64,000 nucleotides of DNA from Phycomyces blakesleeanus NRRL 1555(-) (GCF_001638985.1 NW_017265138.1:2099993-2163992), one strand, 5' to 3'. Positions 23,862 through 37,059 are shown, numbered from the stretch's first letter. Made by a program: numbers and translations. Notes: generated from the sequence alone by a model not told the origin.

Positions 23862-25016
23862 TTACCAAACTCTGGATTTTTTCGGGGGGCTGATCTGGGT
23901 CTCGGTGTCAACGGAGCGTTTCCTTGTATAATCAGTCTTTTGGACGGGGAGAGACCAGGAGCCGAGGAAGAGATAGGAGAGTGGGGTTGTCGAGGACTGA
24001 GTGGCTCTCTGCTGAACTTGCATGTGGAACAAATGGTACCACTGCTCAAAGATGGGCTGAGCAATGTAGAGCCTGTAGTCGATCAATTCCGAGAAAATCC
24101 GTTCGGCCTTGTTGATCTCAGCTACTTGTAGGTTCGCCATCTTGGCCCACGCCGAGTTGCGATACGTCTTGTCTTGTACAAATTTGGATGCCAAAATCAA
24201 ACTTGCCAGAAACATGCGTCTTCCACAGTTGATGTATACATTTTGCTCACAACGCCCATAGTCACATGTTTCTGTTTTTCCACCCTCATGCCGTTGGGAT
24301 TTTGTTTTTGGTTGGAGATGCAATGATATCGCCGACTGTGCTCGAAGCAAGTAAAACAAGGCTGTCTGTAGAGTTGAATATGTAGTACGGGATCGCTTCA
24401 GGACCTCTTGGATAAACGTCCGCAACGGTACGACAGAAGACGGAGTTGAAGGTGTGGCAGACGGCCAGATGGTTTCAATCACCACGGCGTTCACGTCTAA
24501 GTGGAAGTACACGAGGTTTTAATTACGGTGGTTAGCTTAGTTTCTCGGATTCTCTCACTGTTTATGTTATTTGTATATAAATACACACACACACATATAT
24601 ATATATATATATTAATAAATACCTATTAATGCTTCTACATATGATATCCGACTTGGGGCTGGTTGGTGTGAGAGAGTCCCGGGAAGGGCAGTCACGAACC
24701 CCGGTTGGGAAGGTTGTGAACGGCAGGTCAGCGAGTCATGGCGTGATCCCGTTTTAGATCTTGAGTAGTGAAGAGGTACCGGGATTATTGGCTCACTAAT
24801 AGTTGGTCTGCTGGTAGTGCTGTGGTAGTGTTGGTTTTGTTGCTGTGGCTGTTGTTGTTGAGTTTGGTATTGAGTTTGGTGTTGTTGTCTAGAGGGTCGG
24901 TGGCAGTGGAAAGGAAGGGCAACTGAGGGGTCTAAGGCTGGAAGGGTAGCGGTAACCATGGCTTTACAGAGAGTTGGACGGTATGTGCTGGTGATATAGT
25001 GGGTCATTGAGTGCAT
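23862..25016 (-). CDS. Pho85-type (PCL) cyclin
   Basis: Two exons, 25016-24623 and 24496-23862, phases agreeing (EALI-D-VNAVVIETIWP across the junction), 342 aa. The N-terminal 130 residues are Gln/His/Ser/Pro-rich. The cyclin box begins at TIWPS and includes FIQEVLKRSRTTYSTLQTAL, RRMFLASLILASKFVQDKTY, a WAKMANLQVAEINKAER segment and LIDYRLYI, the order seen in Pcl1/Pcl2/Pcl9 and Clg1-type cyclins. These activate the Pho85/Pef1 kinase in cell-cycle entry, morphogenesis or nutrient responses. A Cys-containing insertion (CDYGRCEQNVYINCGRR) lies inside the box. The C-terminus ends with a basic KKSRVW. Which PCL subtype it is cannot be decided here. The start could be the internal Met at about 24959, but 25016 is the first ATG. 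Confidence 0.85.
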
Positions 25017-26114
25017 ATGAAGTGAAAGAGATAAAATAGAATAAAAATAAGAATAAGAATGGAAATATGAAAGAAATAATAAATAAGAATAGAATAAAAA
25101 AATAAAAAAAGTATAAAATTAAAGAAGGCAATGAAATCAAAATTTATAAATGAAACAAATTATTACAAAAAATAAAATATAATACAATATATAAAATAAA
25201 ATAAAAAAGGACCCTATGGTAAAATAAGGTAATGTAAAGTTGAAGTAAGTGGAAGTGGAAAGAAAGAGACGGAATATGGAATGGAATGGAATGGAAACAA
25301 GGCGAGACAAGGTAAAAGGTAAAATTCAAATTTAAGATAAAATATATAACTCAATAGGACAAAAAAGACAGGTGATTTCAGTGCAAGTCAAGGTAATTTT
25401 TGTCTTTTTTTTTTGGGTTTTTTTTTGGGTTTTTATTTTATATATATTTGCTTAGGGAGCTGAGAAGCAAAAAGGCAAGACGTACAGAGGGTGACAAAGG
25501 GGATCCTTGGCGCTGAGAAGAAGAGGTTATTAGAGCCTTCTAGCAAGGGAGTCTTGTTGATTTTTTTTAACCTTCAGGGATGAAGGAAAGAATACTATAT
25601 ATAAATATATATTGGCTTTATTTTATTTTATATTATTTTTTTTTACTAGTAACTTTGTTTTCATTCATATATTCATTCATTCATTCATTCATTCATTCGT
25701 TCATTTATGTAAGAGAGAGAGAGAGAGAAAAATAAATTCTAAAGGGCTTTGTACAAATCTTACCAAACTAGCCTATACTCCGTTAATGGCTGACTTGGGT
25801 TATCAATATTCAAAGTATAATTAGTTATTTTACTTAGTTAGTTACTAGGCTACATGGTTGCTTAGTTACCTGCTTATTTATTTATTCACTTATTTATTTA
25901 TTTATTTTGTAGTAATTGTAATAACATTTCGTATAATTTGCCTTTTAGACAATCAAAACCTACAAGTGCCAAAGTGTGTGAGTCGCACGAGATACAACGG
26001 CTTGTCTGGTCTAGTTTCCTATTCCATGTGGTTCTTTTGTCTCAACTAGGAATTCAGGTTCCAAGAATCAGATAAATATATGGATATAGATGACCATGCA
26101 CAAACTTACACAAA
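25017..26114. other. Cyclin upstream region and low-complexity spacer
   Basis: AT-rich with an ATTC tetranucleotide tract around 25660-25698, a GA run near 25710-25727 and TTTA-rich stretches near 25875-25905. No coding exon seen. It leads into the first copy of the duplicated contig overlap. Confidence 0.5.
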
Positions 26115-27121
26115 TGTATATATACACACACACACATACACATACAGATACGGATATACATACATATACACATACACATACACACGATACAGAAAGAGAC
26201 ATAGTGTATTATATGAGTTATTATCCAATGTCCAGATTATACTTGATAAATATAATAAACTAAAAACATAAACAGATTATCCGCACAATGCAAACAAGAC
26301 ATGAAAATATGTATATATGTATATATTATGTATCTATGTATCTAATTTACTAAAAACAAAAATCAAAAAAAAAACAGATAACAATAATAGGTTGGTGGAA
26401 TTTACTGAACATCAAAATAAAATAAAAAATAAGGAGGAGGGGTACGTTTCATACAATTGTCAAACAACTCCTCAATTATCTCTCTCTCTCTCTTTTTTAC
26501 AATCACCATTTTATTGTTTAAATTTCCTATTTAAAAAATAAATAAGAAGAAGATAAAGAAGAAGATAAAGAGATAGATGTATATACCTGGGTTTGTAGAT
26601 ATATAGATAGGTAGATAGGTAGATAGGTAGGTAAATTGATAGGCAGATTGATAGACAGGTAGATAGATACACATTTAATTTTCTTGGAGGTGAAATATAT
26701 ATATATATATATATATATAATGTAAAGGAAAAGAGATAAAGAGAGCAGAGAAGGGAAGGGTAAAGGGGAGGGGGAGAAGGGGGGGGGGGGGGGGGGATTT
26801 TAATACCCCATTTCTTCCAACCGGGGGCCAATTCTCTCTTTCTTTCCCTATCATTTCTAAAAGGGAATTTGGATTTGCAATTTCCCCCCTAAAAATGCCT
26901 TTTTTTTCCTATTTTTTTTACGAGGTTTATCCCTTTCGCCCATTTGCATAAAAATTTTGTTTGTTTCTTAAAAAAAAGGAACTACTACTTGCTCTGTTCA
27001 AACAAATCTCGCGGGTCGAGGAAACCCAAAGCGAAATCCTCTTGGGGGCATGTCTTCATAGTCCCGGCGAGATCGTCTACTGGATCTCTCCCCCTCACGA
27101 ACCCAAACATCCTCATTACCC
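26115..27121. repeat. Left copy of a falsely duplicated contig overlap
   Basis: Matches 27222-28228 at a constant offset of 1107. The first 680 bases look identical, including an 18-G run (26779-26796 against 27886-27903). After that run the left copy carries many substitutions, mostly to G or C (for example AAAGGGAATTTGG against AAAGGTAATTTGT). Its end covers a corrupted version of the LUC7 C-terminal exon. It stops exactly at the N gap, as expected for two unmerged contig ends. Confidence 0.88.
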
Positions 27122-27221
27122 NNNNNNNNNNNNNNNNNNNNNNNNNNNNNNNNNNNNNNNNNNNNNNNNNNNNNNNNNNNNNNNNNNNNNNNNNNNNNNN
27201 NNNNNNNNNNNNNNNNNNNNN
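27122..27221. other. Assembly gap, 100 N
   Basis: Exactly 100 N, the usual placeholder for a gap of unknown size. The flanking 1007-bp duplication suggests the true gap is negative, with the two contigs overlapping. Confidence 0.98.
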
Positions 27222-28228
27222 TGTATATATACACACACACACATACACATACAGATACGGATATACATACATATACACATACACATACACACGATACAGA
27301 AAGAGACATAGTGTATTATATGAGTTATTATCCAATGTCCAGATTATACTTGATAAATATAATAAACTAAAAACATAAACAGATTATCCGCACAATGCAA
27401 ACAAGACATGAAAATATGTATATATGTATATATTATGTATCTATGTATCTAATTTACTAAAAACAAAAATCAAAAAAAAAACAGATAACAATAATAGGTT
27501 GGTGGAATTTACTGAACATCAAAATAAAATAAAAAATAAGGAGGAGGGGTACGTTTCATACAATTGTCAAACAACTCCTCAATTATCTCTCTCTCTCTCT
27601 TTTTTACAATCACCATTTTATTGTTTAAATTTCCTATTTAAAAAATAAATAAGAAGAAGATAAAGAAGAAGATAAAGAGATAGATGTATATACCTGGGTT
27701 TGTAGATATATAGATAGGTAGATAGGTAGATAGGTAGGTAAATTGATAGGCAGATTGATAGACAGGTAGATAGATACACATTTAATTTTCTTGGAGGTGA
27801 AATATATATATATATATATATATATAATGTAAAGGAAAAGAGATAAAGAGAGCAGAGAAGGGAAGGGTAAAGGGGAGGGGGAGAAGGGGGGGGGGGGGGG
27901 GGGATTTGAGTACCTCATTTCTTCCAACCGTGGGCCAATTCTCTCTTTCTTTCACTATCATTTCTAAAAGGTAATTTGTATTTGCAATTTCCCTCTTATA
28001 ATTGCTTTTTTTTTCTTATTTTTTTTACGAGTTTTATCCATTTCGTCCATTTGCATATAATTTTTGTTTGTTTCTTAAAAAAATGGAACTACTACTTGCT
28101 CTGTTCAAACATATCTCGCGTGTCGAGGAGACCGAGAGCGAGATCGTCTTGGTGGCATGTCTTCATAGTCACGGCGAGATCGTCTACTGTATCTCTCCAC
28201 CTCACGATCCCAATCATCCTCATTACCC
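27222..28228. repeat. Right, higher-quality copy of the contig overlap
   Basis: Counterpart of 26115-27121. This copy keeps the LUC7 C-terminal frame intact (RSRSRSPRHAR then a stop), so it is the version to trust. It includes the 3' end of LUC7 from 28105. Confidence 0.88.
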
Positions 28229-30085
28229 CGTCTGCTGTCTCGGCTACGGCGGTTGTCCTCTCTGTAGCCTCCTCGATCGCGATCAGAATTTCGACGATCT
28301 CTTTCCCTACCTACGTCTCGACGATCTCGGTAGTCAAAGCGTGCACGAGAGAAGTCTCTGTTGTCTCGTCCAAAAGATTTGTTCTGCTGGGTTGTAAAAC
28401 ATAAAAGAGTTTAATATTTAAAAAGATACATTTACCTTTCAACCTTTCTTTCTTTCTTTCTTTTGTTTCGTTTTGTATTGCATTGTATTATATTGCATTG
28501 ATTTGTATCACATTACATTGTATTGTACCAAATAACAAAGTAAAGCAAAGTAAAACAAGACAAGACAAAACAAGACAAAGCAATCCAAAGCAAGATAAAA
28601 CACCCTTCGAACAAATCTATTTGTCACAAAAAGTAAAATAGATCTCATAAAACGTACCTTCATTTGATCGAGCGTTTCACGAATCTTAAGATATCCTTGA
28701 TGCTGCTTACCCTGATAGTGAGCCTCCAAACGGTCCGACGAGTCATTAGTAACCAGGAAAGCACCACAGACTTGGCAAACCTAAAATAGATAGACAGACG
28801 TCAGAAATACAATTCTTTTTTCTACCTTCGATGAAACCAAGATATCATTTGCCGTATTTCTCTCTCTCTATATTTTCTTTATTGTCATTACCTCCATGCG
28901 CTTCTCCGATTTATTGTAATCTTCGTTCTGCATATCTGTTAGTCCATGTTCACAGTTACTATTCGACTTACATCTCTCGTGGCCTGAAGTTCACCCTGAA
29001 GGTTCTCAACTTCTTCTGTCAGATCAGCTGCTTCTTGGACACGGCCTTCTTCACCGGCTTCCTCAATCTATGTAAACACATAAAACATGTCAAAAAAAAA
29101 CAAAAACCAAACAAATAATAATAATAATTGATTTTGTTTAAATATTTCTTACCTTTTGGAGCAATTCTTTGATCTTAACATCTAACAGCACAATCTTTTC
29201 CTCACGTTCTTCTTTTCGTGTCTCGGCTGACTAAAAGCAGGAAACAAAAATGAACTTTAGAAGAACAGTATAAAATAAAATATGCACACATGCCGATGAC
29301 ATATCCATTTGTTTTAAATATACATATACATATAGCATTACGTACCTTGTCGTCACTCTGGATATTCAGGCGACCTTTGCCGTTACGAATACGTCGAGTA
29401 AGATCGTTAACCAATTTGTTCAAATAATCGTAAAACTCCGCTTCGAAAGGATACTTGTGCTTGTCAGTCGCGTTTTGGTACCGTTCTTTTAAGCGATCAT
29501 TGTGATGTTTGTCACATGGGCCTAATTAATTGATTGTACAGGTATGCATGTATGTATATATGGTTTTTTTGAAACATAAATAAATAGAAAGAAAGAGTAA
29601 GTACAAAGAAACATTAATAGAAGGTAGTAATAATAATAGTTGTCTTGCTTATGTTATTATTGTCTTTTTTTTGTAATGCTAATGTTGCATATCGTATCTT
29701 TTTACTTATTTGTATTTATATATATATATATATATATATTCTTTACCTAGATCAGACTTCGTGTTTGTAAACAATTGTGATGGGCAAAAGTCTACAAGGT
29801 AATGTTTGCATACCTAAATTATTTGTAATTGTTATTTTGTTAATAAATCATAAGATCGCCATGAGTAAATCTCTTGATTTGTAACTTAATTGCGCGTTAT
29901 TCTTACACTATCATCCCAAAAGTCTTTATTGTCAACATCCACGTATTGGGACATTAACTCCTCGAGCATTGCTTTTTGGAAATCAGCTATAAGATTAAAG
30001 ATTAGATTGTGAGCAATTATTTTTTTCTTTCTCAAAGATAAGATATATGTATTAATATGTATTTGAGTGCGTAGACAATACCCAT
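28105..30085 (-). CDS. LUC7: LUC7-like U1 snRNP splicing factor
   Basis: Multi-exon gene. The first coding exon is only four bases, ATGG at 30085-30082, joined to 29986-29907 to give MADFQKAMLEELMSQYVDVD. The next exon (from 29813) holds the first zinc-finger region, VCKHYLVDFCPSQLF...LGPCDKHHNDRLKERY. A coiled coil follows (EEREEKIVLLDVKIKEL; EEAGEEGRVQEAADLTEEV). The second zinc finger is at about 28780-28660 (VCQVCGAFLVTNDSSDRLEAHYQGKQHQGY). An RS/RD/DR-rich tail ends at TGA 28105-28107. Known role: U1 snRNP subunit that helps choose 5' splice sites. The last exon is duplicated in corrupted form left of the assembly gap, an artefact. Confidence 0.93.
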
Positions 30086-30891
30086 TGTGTATAATCTCCT
30101 TTTTGATTAAATGAACAAATAAGAAGAAGAAGACGGAAGAAGAACAAAAAGTAAAATAAAAATAGCAAACTGTGTGTTTGAGACTAGCAAATCAAAATTC
30201 AAAAAAATAATAATAAAAATAATAAACCAATAGGTACGTTTTCTATCGTTTAAGCAGACATGTTACGTCACAGAAAAGTTCACTTTAGTTAAAAAAGAAG
30301 AAAAAAAAGAAAAATGATTGGCTCTGGTCCATACATCTATACTTTTTGTTCTTTTCAACCCCTTTTGTTTTTTTGCTTTTTTTTAAAAAATAAATAAATA
30401 AAAATAAAAGCTATTCGTTATTTATACGTATATAATCAAGAGTCTTTGATTGTTTAAAGAAGTATTTAAAGAGTTGGTAAATAGATTTGTCTATTTTAAT
30501 TGTGTCTTTAAAGCACTTCAAAACATGAGTATGTACAGTGTGAGAAATGTCTTTTCGTAATAAAATGAAAATTGAGTTCAAAATTTTGTAGAGGATTCTT
30601 TTGGATTTGAAGCATAGTGCATATATACATATACATATATAGAAATGTAAAGATGTATGTGTAAAATCTACACAGAGATATATTCTATATACATATATAA
30701 AGCCTCTTTGTTTGTCCACCAGTGAGGGGTTTCCTTAATAAATGAACGGAATCAACCTACAAATATACATAAAGAAAATATTTGGGATATTAGTTTCTTT
30801 TTTCATCCATTAAATTAAAATAAATTAAATTATAAAATCCAAAAAAAAAGGAATAAAAATAAAAATAAAATTCTTGTGGTTCGATGTAGGT
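30086..30891. other. Spacer between LUC7 and the methyltransferase-like gene
   Basis: AT-rich. Holds the LUC7 promoter (30086-30300) and the 3' flank of the next gene. No coding exon seen. Confidence 0.5.
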
Positions 30892-31431
30892 TTACTTGTA
30901 GGTTTCGTCTGCATATTGCTGATAATCCACGCCAAATACGTCCATCATCATTTGTTCCTCAGCCTGAATCCGTCGCACACACGAATACACCGCCACAATC
31001 AGCACCACTCCGAAAGAGAACCAGTTGGAGATTGCAAGGCCAAATCCAACCCAGGCCAACAAAAAGGCCATATAACCGGGATGACGGATTACTTTGTATG
31101 GTCCATCAATACAAATGTACTGATCATCAGTTGTTGCTACTGCTCTCAAGTAGAATGGATTCACGTGCATTGCCCAGCGTAACAATCCAATCCCACTCAC
31201 AATCCAGCAAAGTCCCATCCAACCTATCCACTGAGGTGCACTTGCTAGGGTAATCAAGCACAGAAGAGGAGCAATGGCCAACACAACCAACCAAGTTAAC
31301 CACAACAGATGCGTACTGCCACGATCATCTCCAGAAAGCTGAAGACCTGTAGTTGTCCGAGGAGATTCGTATCTGTGCTCGACCAGCACTAAACTCGCTA
31401 CTAAGACGTAACCAAGAAGTATTGAAAGCAT
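30892..31431 (-). CDS. Isoprenylcysteine carboxyl methyltransferase / PEMT-like membrane methyltransferase
   Basis: Single exon, 179 aa from ATG at 31431. The frame extends to 31452, but that codon is GTG. Hydrophobic segments fill the N-terminal half (LLWLTWLVVLAIAPLLCLI and GLCWIVSGIGLLRWAM). The C-terminal half has the family core GPYKVIRHPGYMAFLLAWVG, a further helix, and the RIQAEEQMMMDVFGVDYQQY block, matching the R-HP-Y and E-E-x(7)-Y pattern of the ICMT/PEMT superfamily. Such enzymes bind S-adenosylmethionine in the membrane and methylate prenylated C-termini or phospholipids. True Ste14 proteins are longer, so the substrate cannot be stated; it may be a generic family member rather than Ste14. 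Confidence 0.8.
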   Translation of the reverse strand: MLSILLGYVLVASLVLVEHRYESPRTTTGLQLSGDDRGSTHLLWLTWLVVLAIAPLLCLITLASAPQWIGWMGLCWIVSGIGLLRWAMHVNPFYLRAVATTDDQYICIDGPYKVIRHPGYMAFLLAWVGFGLAISNWFSFGVVLIVAVYSCVRRIQAEEQMMMDVFGVDYQQYADETYK

Positions 31432-31899
31432 GTCGGATGTACATGTCAACACTTTGATTCCATACCCTTTTTTATTATTATTAGTATTATTATTATTATT
31501 TTATTTTTCTTCCGCTGTGACGCTTTGGATTAACCCTCGTCGCCTTTTACTTTTGAAGTACAGAGAACCTATCAATTGTGGACAAAAAGGCTTTGTACAC
31601 ATGGCAAACCAGGCCACGTCCACGTTTTAGTACCTCTGATTGTAATGATTCTCGAGTTGAAGTTGAAGTTGGGCTGAGCTGAGATGATGTAAAAAAAAAT
31701 TGGTAAAAATAGAATATATATGTATGTATGCATGTGTGTGTATGTTTATATATATGTATATATGTATATAATGAAGAAAGAAGAAACAGAGGCAGAGGCA
31801 GAGGCAGAGACAGAGGCAGTAGTAGTAGTAGTAGTAGAAGAAAGAGAAAAAGGGGTTGTGGTATAGTATCTTTACGACAAATCGGAATAATCAAGATAT
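31432..31899. other. Spacer with trinucleotide and hexamer repeats
   Basis: Contains GGCAGA-like hexamers and AGT repeats at 31793-31838 and TATG runs near 31720-31770. Probably the 3' UTR of the casein kinase gene and the upstream region of the methyltransferase gene. Confidence 0.5.
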
Positions 31900-33737
31900 T
31901 CAAGGTTTGGGATTGCCTTGCCTTGGTGTGAGTGCACGAAGACTAGGTAAGACAGCCTGTCTATTGGTTGTGCCCGTATTGAGAGCAATATTTCTTGTCT
32001 GTGATCGACGGTGAGTTGCAAGAACGGTTTCCCGGCGCTCTGACCCTTGTGTGGTAAGTGAGGGATCAACTCCATTGCTGCGAACGGCGGACTCTGTTGG
32101 GCCAAGCGAATTCGGGATATCACCAAGCAGTCCATTAGTTCTCTTTCTTGGTTCTAATTTAACTCCATTAACGGATTCACCTGAAGAAAGTGACAAGGAT
32201 TGCTATATTATTATATAAAATTTAAGATTTGTTAGTGTGAATATTCATTTCTTTTTCAAAACTAAAAACCAAAACAAACAAACAAAAGTCGTACTGGCTT
32301 GGTTACTGTCCAGTCAAATACGTAGTCGTACGTAAAGCCTTCTCTCACAAAAAGATCCCGGAAAAGTCTACGCAAATAGCTATAATCTGGCTTGTCATCA
32401 AATCTCAAGGAGCGAGTGTAATTGAGGTATATGGAGAATTCACTCGAGAAATTACGGCACAAGAGTTCAGTTGGTGTCGACATCTTTTTTTCCATTATCT
32501 GTTCATATTTCTGCTTTTTAGTGGCCGCCTTGAGCCCTTGCCAGGGTAATGATCCACGCAAAAAATAGACTAGTAGATATCCTAATGACTCCAAATCATC
32601 TCTTCTTGATTGCTCTTCAATTTACAGAAAATTAAAAAGAAAAATAAATAAATAATAAATAAATAAATAAATATTGTATATACACATGCCAGTCAATATA
32701 AGAAATAATTATTTACCTACGCCCAGGTGGGTGTTTATACTTGCATAGCGGGCTGTTCCTGTCAGGTTCTTGTTATCTCGATATGGGATGTGTAGGTGAT
32801 TTCGAGGATCACGATACTTCTTAGCTAATCCAAAATCGATTAAATTCACTTGATTTCCCCGTGTGCCAATTCCCATCAAGAAATTGTCAGGCTTAATATC
32901 TCGGTGGATGAAGTTTTTCAGATGAATGTATTCAATCCTACAGAGCTACACAATTTGAATATATATAAAGAAAAGATACAAATAAGACAAAACAGTCAAT
33001 AAACTATACATTTCATTTGAAACAATTCATTTTCTATCAAATATCCGAGGTTAATTTGTGCAGATCTGTACTCTATATTAGTAATAAAAGCAACAGCACC
33101 AAGAGCTGTAGGTATATATATATATATATATATATATACAATAAAAAAAAGGTTAATTTGACCTTGTACCATTTGATCTGCTAACAATAAAGCTGTCTTG
33201 AGGCTGAATTTACGGTTGCAGAAATTAAACAGGTCTTCCAATGATGCTAAGATTTTTTTTGATGTTGTTGTTATAATTACGTGTGTGTGTTTGGGTGTGT
33301 TTTTTTAGAGATACATGGTTAGTCAATGTATACATACATATTCACATACACTCGCACAATGTTTTATATATTTTCTATTGTTTCATGTCACACTTACGTC
33401 CCAAGAGATCGATTACCATTGCATTGTAGTCACACTCTGTTCCAAACCATCGTACAAACGGAATCCCAACTCCCCCTGAAATGGCTTTGTACACCTTGGC
33501 TTCGTATTCCAGTTGAGGATGTTTAGCCTTGACGGACTCAAGTTTGATTGCGACCTTCTCATCAGTAATTATATTGGTGCCTTTATAAATATATATATTT
33601 ATATGTATATGCATTACTGTAAATATTTTGCAGAATGTAAATTAAATATCAAGAATCTCACCAAGATGAATGTCGCCAAATGATCCTGATCCAATCTTTT
33701 TTCCAATCCGGTACTTGTCTCCAACTCTCATGTCCAT
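31900..33737 (-). CDS. HRR25: Casein kinase 1 (CK1 delta/epsilon, Hrr25/Hhp type)
   Basis: About six exons, roughly 400 aa, from ATG at 33737 to TGA at 31900-31902. It opens [20 protein letters not shown] with the Gly-rich loop, then VAIKLE with the catalytic Lys. Further motifs: LLGPSLEDLF across an intron, the [12 protein letters not shown] catalytic loop, [13 protein letters not shown] with DFG, and the CK1 signature [62 protein letters not shown] and FDWT follow. The kinase core is intact. The tail of about 100 residues is Ser/Thr/Asn-rich, as in Hhp1/Hrr25. Known roles include DNA repair, meiosis, vesicle traffic and ribosome maturation. Confidence 0.94.
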
Positions 33738-34309
33738 TGTTTTATTTTGTTTTATCTTTTTTTTTTCTTGAAAAAAAAGAAGGGATGACGCTGGTTGTGA
33801 AATGAGGTAAGATTGAGGCGTAAACAGGGGTACTTTCTGCTTTGTGACAAAAGAACGGTTAGTGTAAAGAGACTAGTACAACTGAAACTGATGTGACAAT
33901 ATATCAAAGAGCAAGGGAAAGGGTTTGTGTGTGTTTGTGTGTGTGTGTGTGTGTGTATGTGTGCGTATGTGTATGTGTGTGTGTTTATTGTGCGTGATTT
34001 CTTGTGCTTCTTGTCCATAAAAAGGTGAAATTGAACTTATCCCTAATGAATCAGCTGACAAACACCATTGTACATCTTCACACACAAATATAAACACCAA
34101 ACGAAATACAGGCATATAGGTTGATAGAGATAGAGAACATGCTGCGAATGTTCTTATAATATAGATGTTGATTTTTGATAGTCTTTTCACTAGTTTAATA
34201 TGTACAAATATTCGTAAATAATAAAATAAATAAATAAAATAAATGAGAATACAAAGTGTGAGACAAACAAGGATTTAAACAACAACTATGAAACAGTGAG
34301 CTCCCTTGT
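33738..34309. other. Spacer with a GT microsatellite
   Basis: Upstream region of the casein kinase gene and 3' flank of the ABC transporter gene. A long GT/TATG tract at 33926-33987 is the main feature. Confidence 0.5.
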
Positions 34310-37012
34310 TTAGTGAGCCTGCAAAGATTGTTCACGAACAAGTTGGCTGTAGACGCCTCCCAAATCCAACAAATCCCAGTGTGTTCCCTGCTCAACCACA
34401 CGCCCATCTTTCACAACGCATATCAGATGAGCATTCTGTAAAACCAAAAAAAAAAAGGATTTAGAAACCAATCTATTCAAGCCAACTGCATCAATGTACA
34501 TATTTTTTTATACCTGAATTGTTGACAGTCGGTGAGCAATCGTAATGGTAGTTCTGCCACCCTGAACCAGAATAGCATCAATGGCTTCCTGCACAACCTT
34601 TTCAGAGTCGCTGTCCAGTGCAGATGTTGCTTCGTCCAATAACAGTAGTCGAGGTTGTCTCATGAGAGCTCTAGCAATTGCAATCCGCTGCTTCTGTCCA
34701 CCCGATAATTGGGATCCCTTGTCCCCAACTCGGGTGGCATACCCATCCGGAAGTCCGTTGATAAAATCATGGATATTTGATCCCTTGGCTGCAGCCTCAA
34801 CATCTGCTTGAGATGGGATATTCCCACCACCATTGTTATTATTACCACTACTACTATCATCATCACATACACCAAACCTGATATTGTCACCAATCGAGTA
34901 ATCGAATAACACCGGCTCTTGTCCAACCAAAGCCATGTGGCTGCGCAGGTTGTGGAGTTCAAAGGTTCGGACATCTTTGTCATCTAGACTCACTTTTCCA
35001 CAAAATGGATCATACCATCGCTCCAGTAATCCAATCGTTGTAGACTTGCCACATCCTGAAGGACCCACCAGGGCAACCGTCTGGCCGGCCAGGGTATCCA
35101 TGTTAAACTCACCCGAGAATATCTGATGATCAGGGCGAGTAGGGTAACTAAACCCAACATTCTCAAATCCAACATCACCTCTGATTGTACTCTGGCTAGG
35201 TTCGATCCCTTCAAGGTCCGGGTCGATAGTAGGGTGCCTTTCAATAATCTCAAAAGATGCAATAGCTGAGTACTTGGCTTTGGCATATGTAGATGCAAAT
35301 ACGCTTCCGCGGCCTACACTCCGAGCTGTAATCATAATTGCCGTCATCGAAATAAACATCTGGTTAAAGTCAATGTATTTTCCCATGATTAGCCGTACGC
35401 CAGCGTAAAAAGCCACCGCGTTAGTGTAAATCATGATCCCTTGTAAGAGAGCATATCCGATGGAGGATAGATATGCCTTGCGCATGGCAAGTCGATGAGG
35501 TCGTTCGGTAGCTTTATAGTACTTGTCCTCAAAGTATTTTTGTCGGTTCAGAGACACCACGGTACGGATTTCTTTAATAGCCTCACCAGCTACTTCGCCA
35601 CTCTCCTGGTTTGCACGCTTAGTTTTGTCTTCAAATCCACGATGAATAAGGGATTCGTAATTTGTCGCAGAAATGATAAACGGAGCCATGCAAAGAATAA
35701 TTAACGTCAGGAGCCAGCTGTTACTAAAAGCAATAATAAGACCTATTCCCACAAAACAAAACACATACACATACACATCAATTGTAGTTAATAAATCTAT
35801 ATCACTCTTACACATACACACACACACACACACACACTTAATTACTTTAAACTACTTACCAACTATTGCAGTTACAATCAACTGGGTAACATCTCCCCAC
35901 ACCATTGTAACCATTTCATTCACATTCTTTGCATCGATAGAGAGTTTGGAAGTTAATGCACCAACTGTATTGTCACTCTGATCAAAAAACCCGATCTCTT
36001 GCTTCATGTAGGCCCGAAATATCTCACTCCGAAGACGTTTTGTGTACCTTTCTCCTGCCAAGTTGAATATAGCCAATTGACCCCCATGGCCTACAAAGGC
36101 ACCAATTCCAATAATAAAGAAGAAGAAGGCAAACAGGTTGGCTCCCTGGAACGGACCAGGTGCTATGGCAGCTACGTTATTAGGAGAAGTGATCAGGGTG
36201 ATGACTTTCGAAAACGCCAACGCATAGCACGGAGATGTAGCCCCAGAAATGGCTGAGCACAGGAGACCGACTCCCAAGAGGGGCCACTCTGGTCGCATCT
36301 GTCGCACGACCTTGAGCATCGGTGCCCGTTGCTTCTTCATCTGCTTCTTTTTGTCGGCCATTTTTTTGAGTTTGAGTTCATAAGCGTCAATCTCCTTGTG
36401 CTGATCTGAGATTGGTGCATAACCATCCTTGTTTTCAGCTTGGACAACTGTGGCAGTAGGTGAAATGCTGGTGCCTTTCTGGATTGTAACCTGGAATGCC
36501 GAGTCTTGCTGTTGTTGCTTGTATTGCTCTTGCTGCTGATGAACCTCCTTTTTTTCTTGGTATAGTAATTCATTAGGGTCCTCAATCTCCTTTTCTAGGG
36601 CCGAAGGATGATGGTGCTGATCCACACGTTCTGTGGCGATGGCCTGTTTTGAAACTAGGTCGGCATAAATCCCACCCTTGTCAAGTAACTCCTCGTGAGT
36701 GCCCTGTTCAGCTAACTCGCCATGATCCATGACAACAATAAGGTCAGAGTTACGAATGGTCGATAGACGGTGAGCAATAACTATAGTAGTGCGATCCTTT
36801 GAAACTGCATCTAGAGCATGCTGTACTAATCTCTCAGATTGTGTATCTAGTGCAGAGGTTGCCTGGAATCAATATTGTGTTAATAAAAGTTTTTTTAAAA
36901 GCAATAACAATAACAATGGCTTATGCAGACTACGAAATATTTATGCAGACTAAATTAATAGATAGGTAGATAGAGGAGGATGAAGGGGTAAAGGGGATGG
37001 GATTAGTATCCC

Positions 37013-37059
<47 letters not shown>

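Noticed and set aside
26998..27121. A second, partial LUC7 gene or pseudogene left of the gap
   Set aside because: It is the error-rich end of an overlapping contig, identical in layout to the true LUC7 tail at a fixed offset of 1107.
26944..27378. Open frames running through the N gap
   Set aside because: They consist of unknown residues from the 100 N and have no biological meaning.
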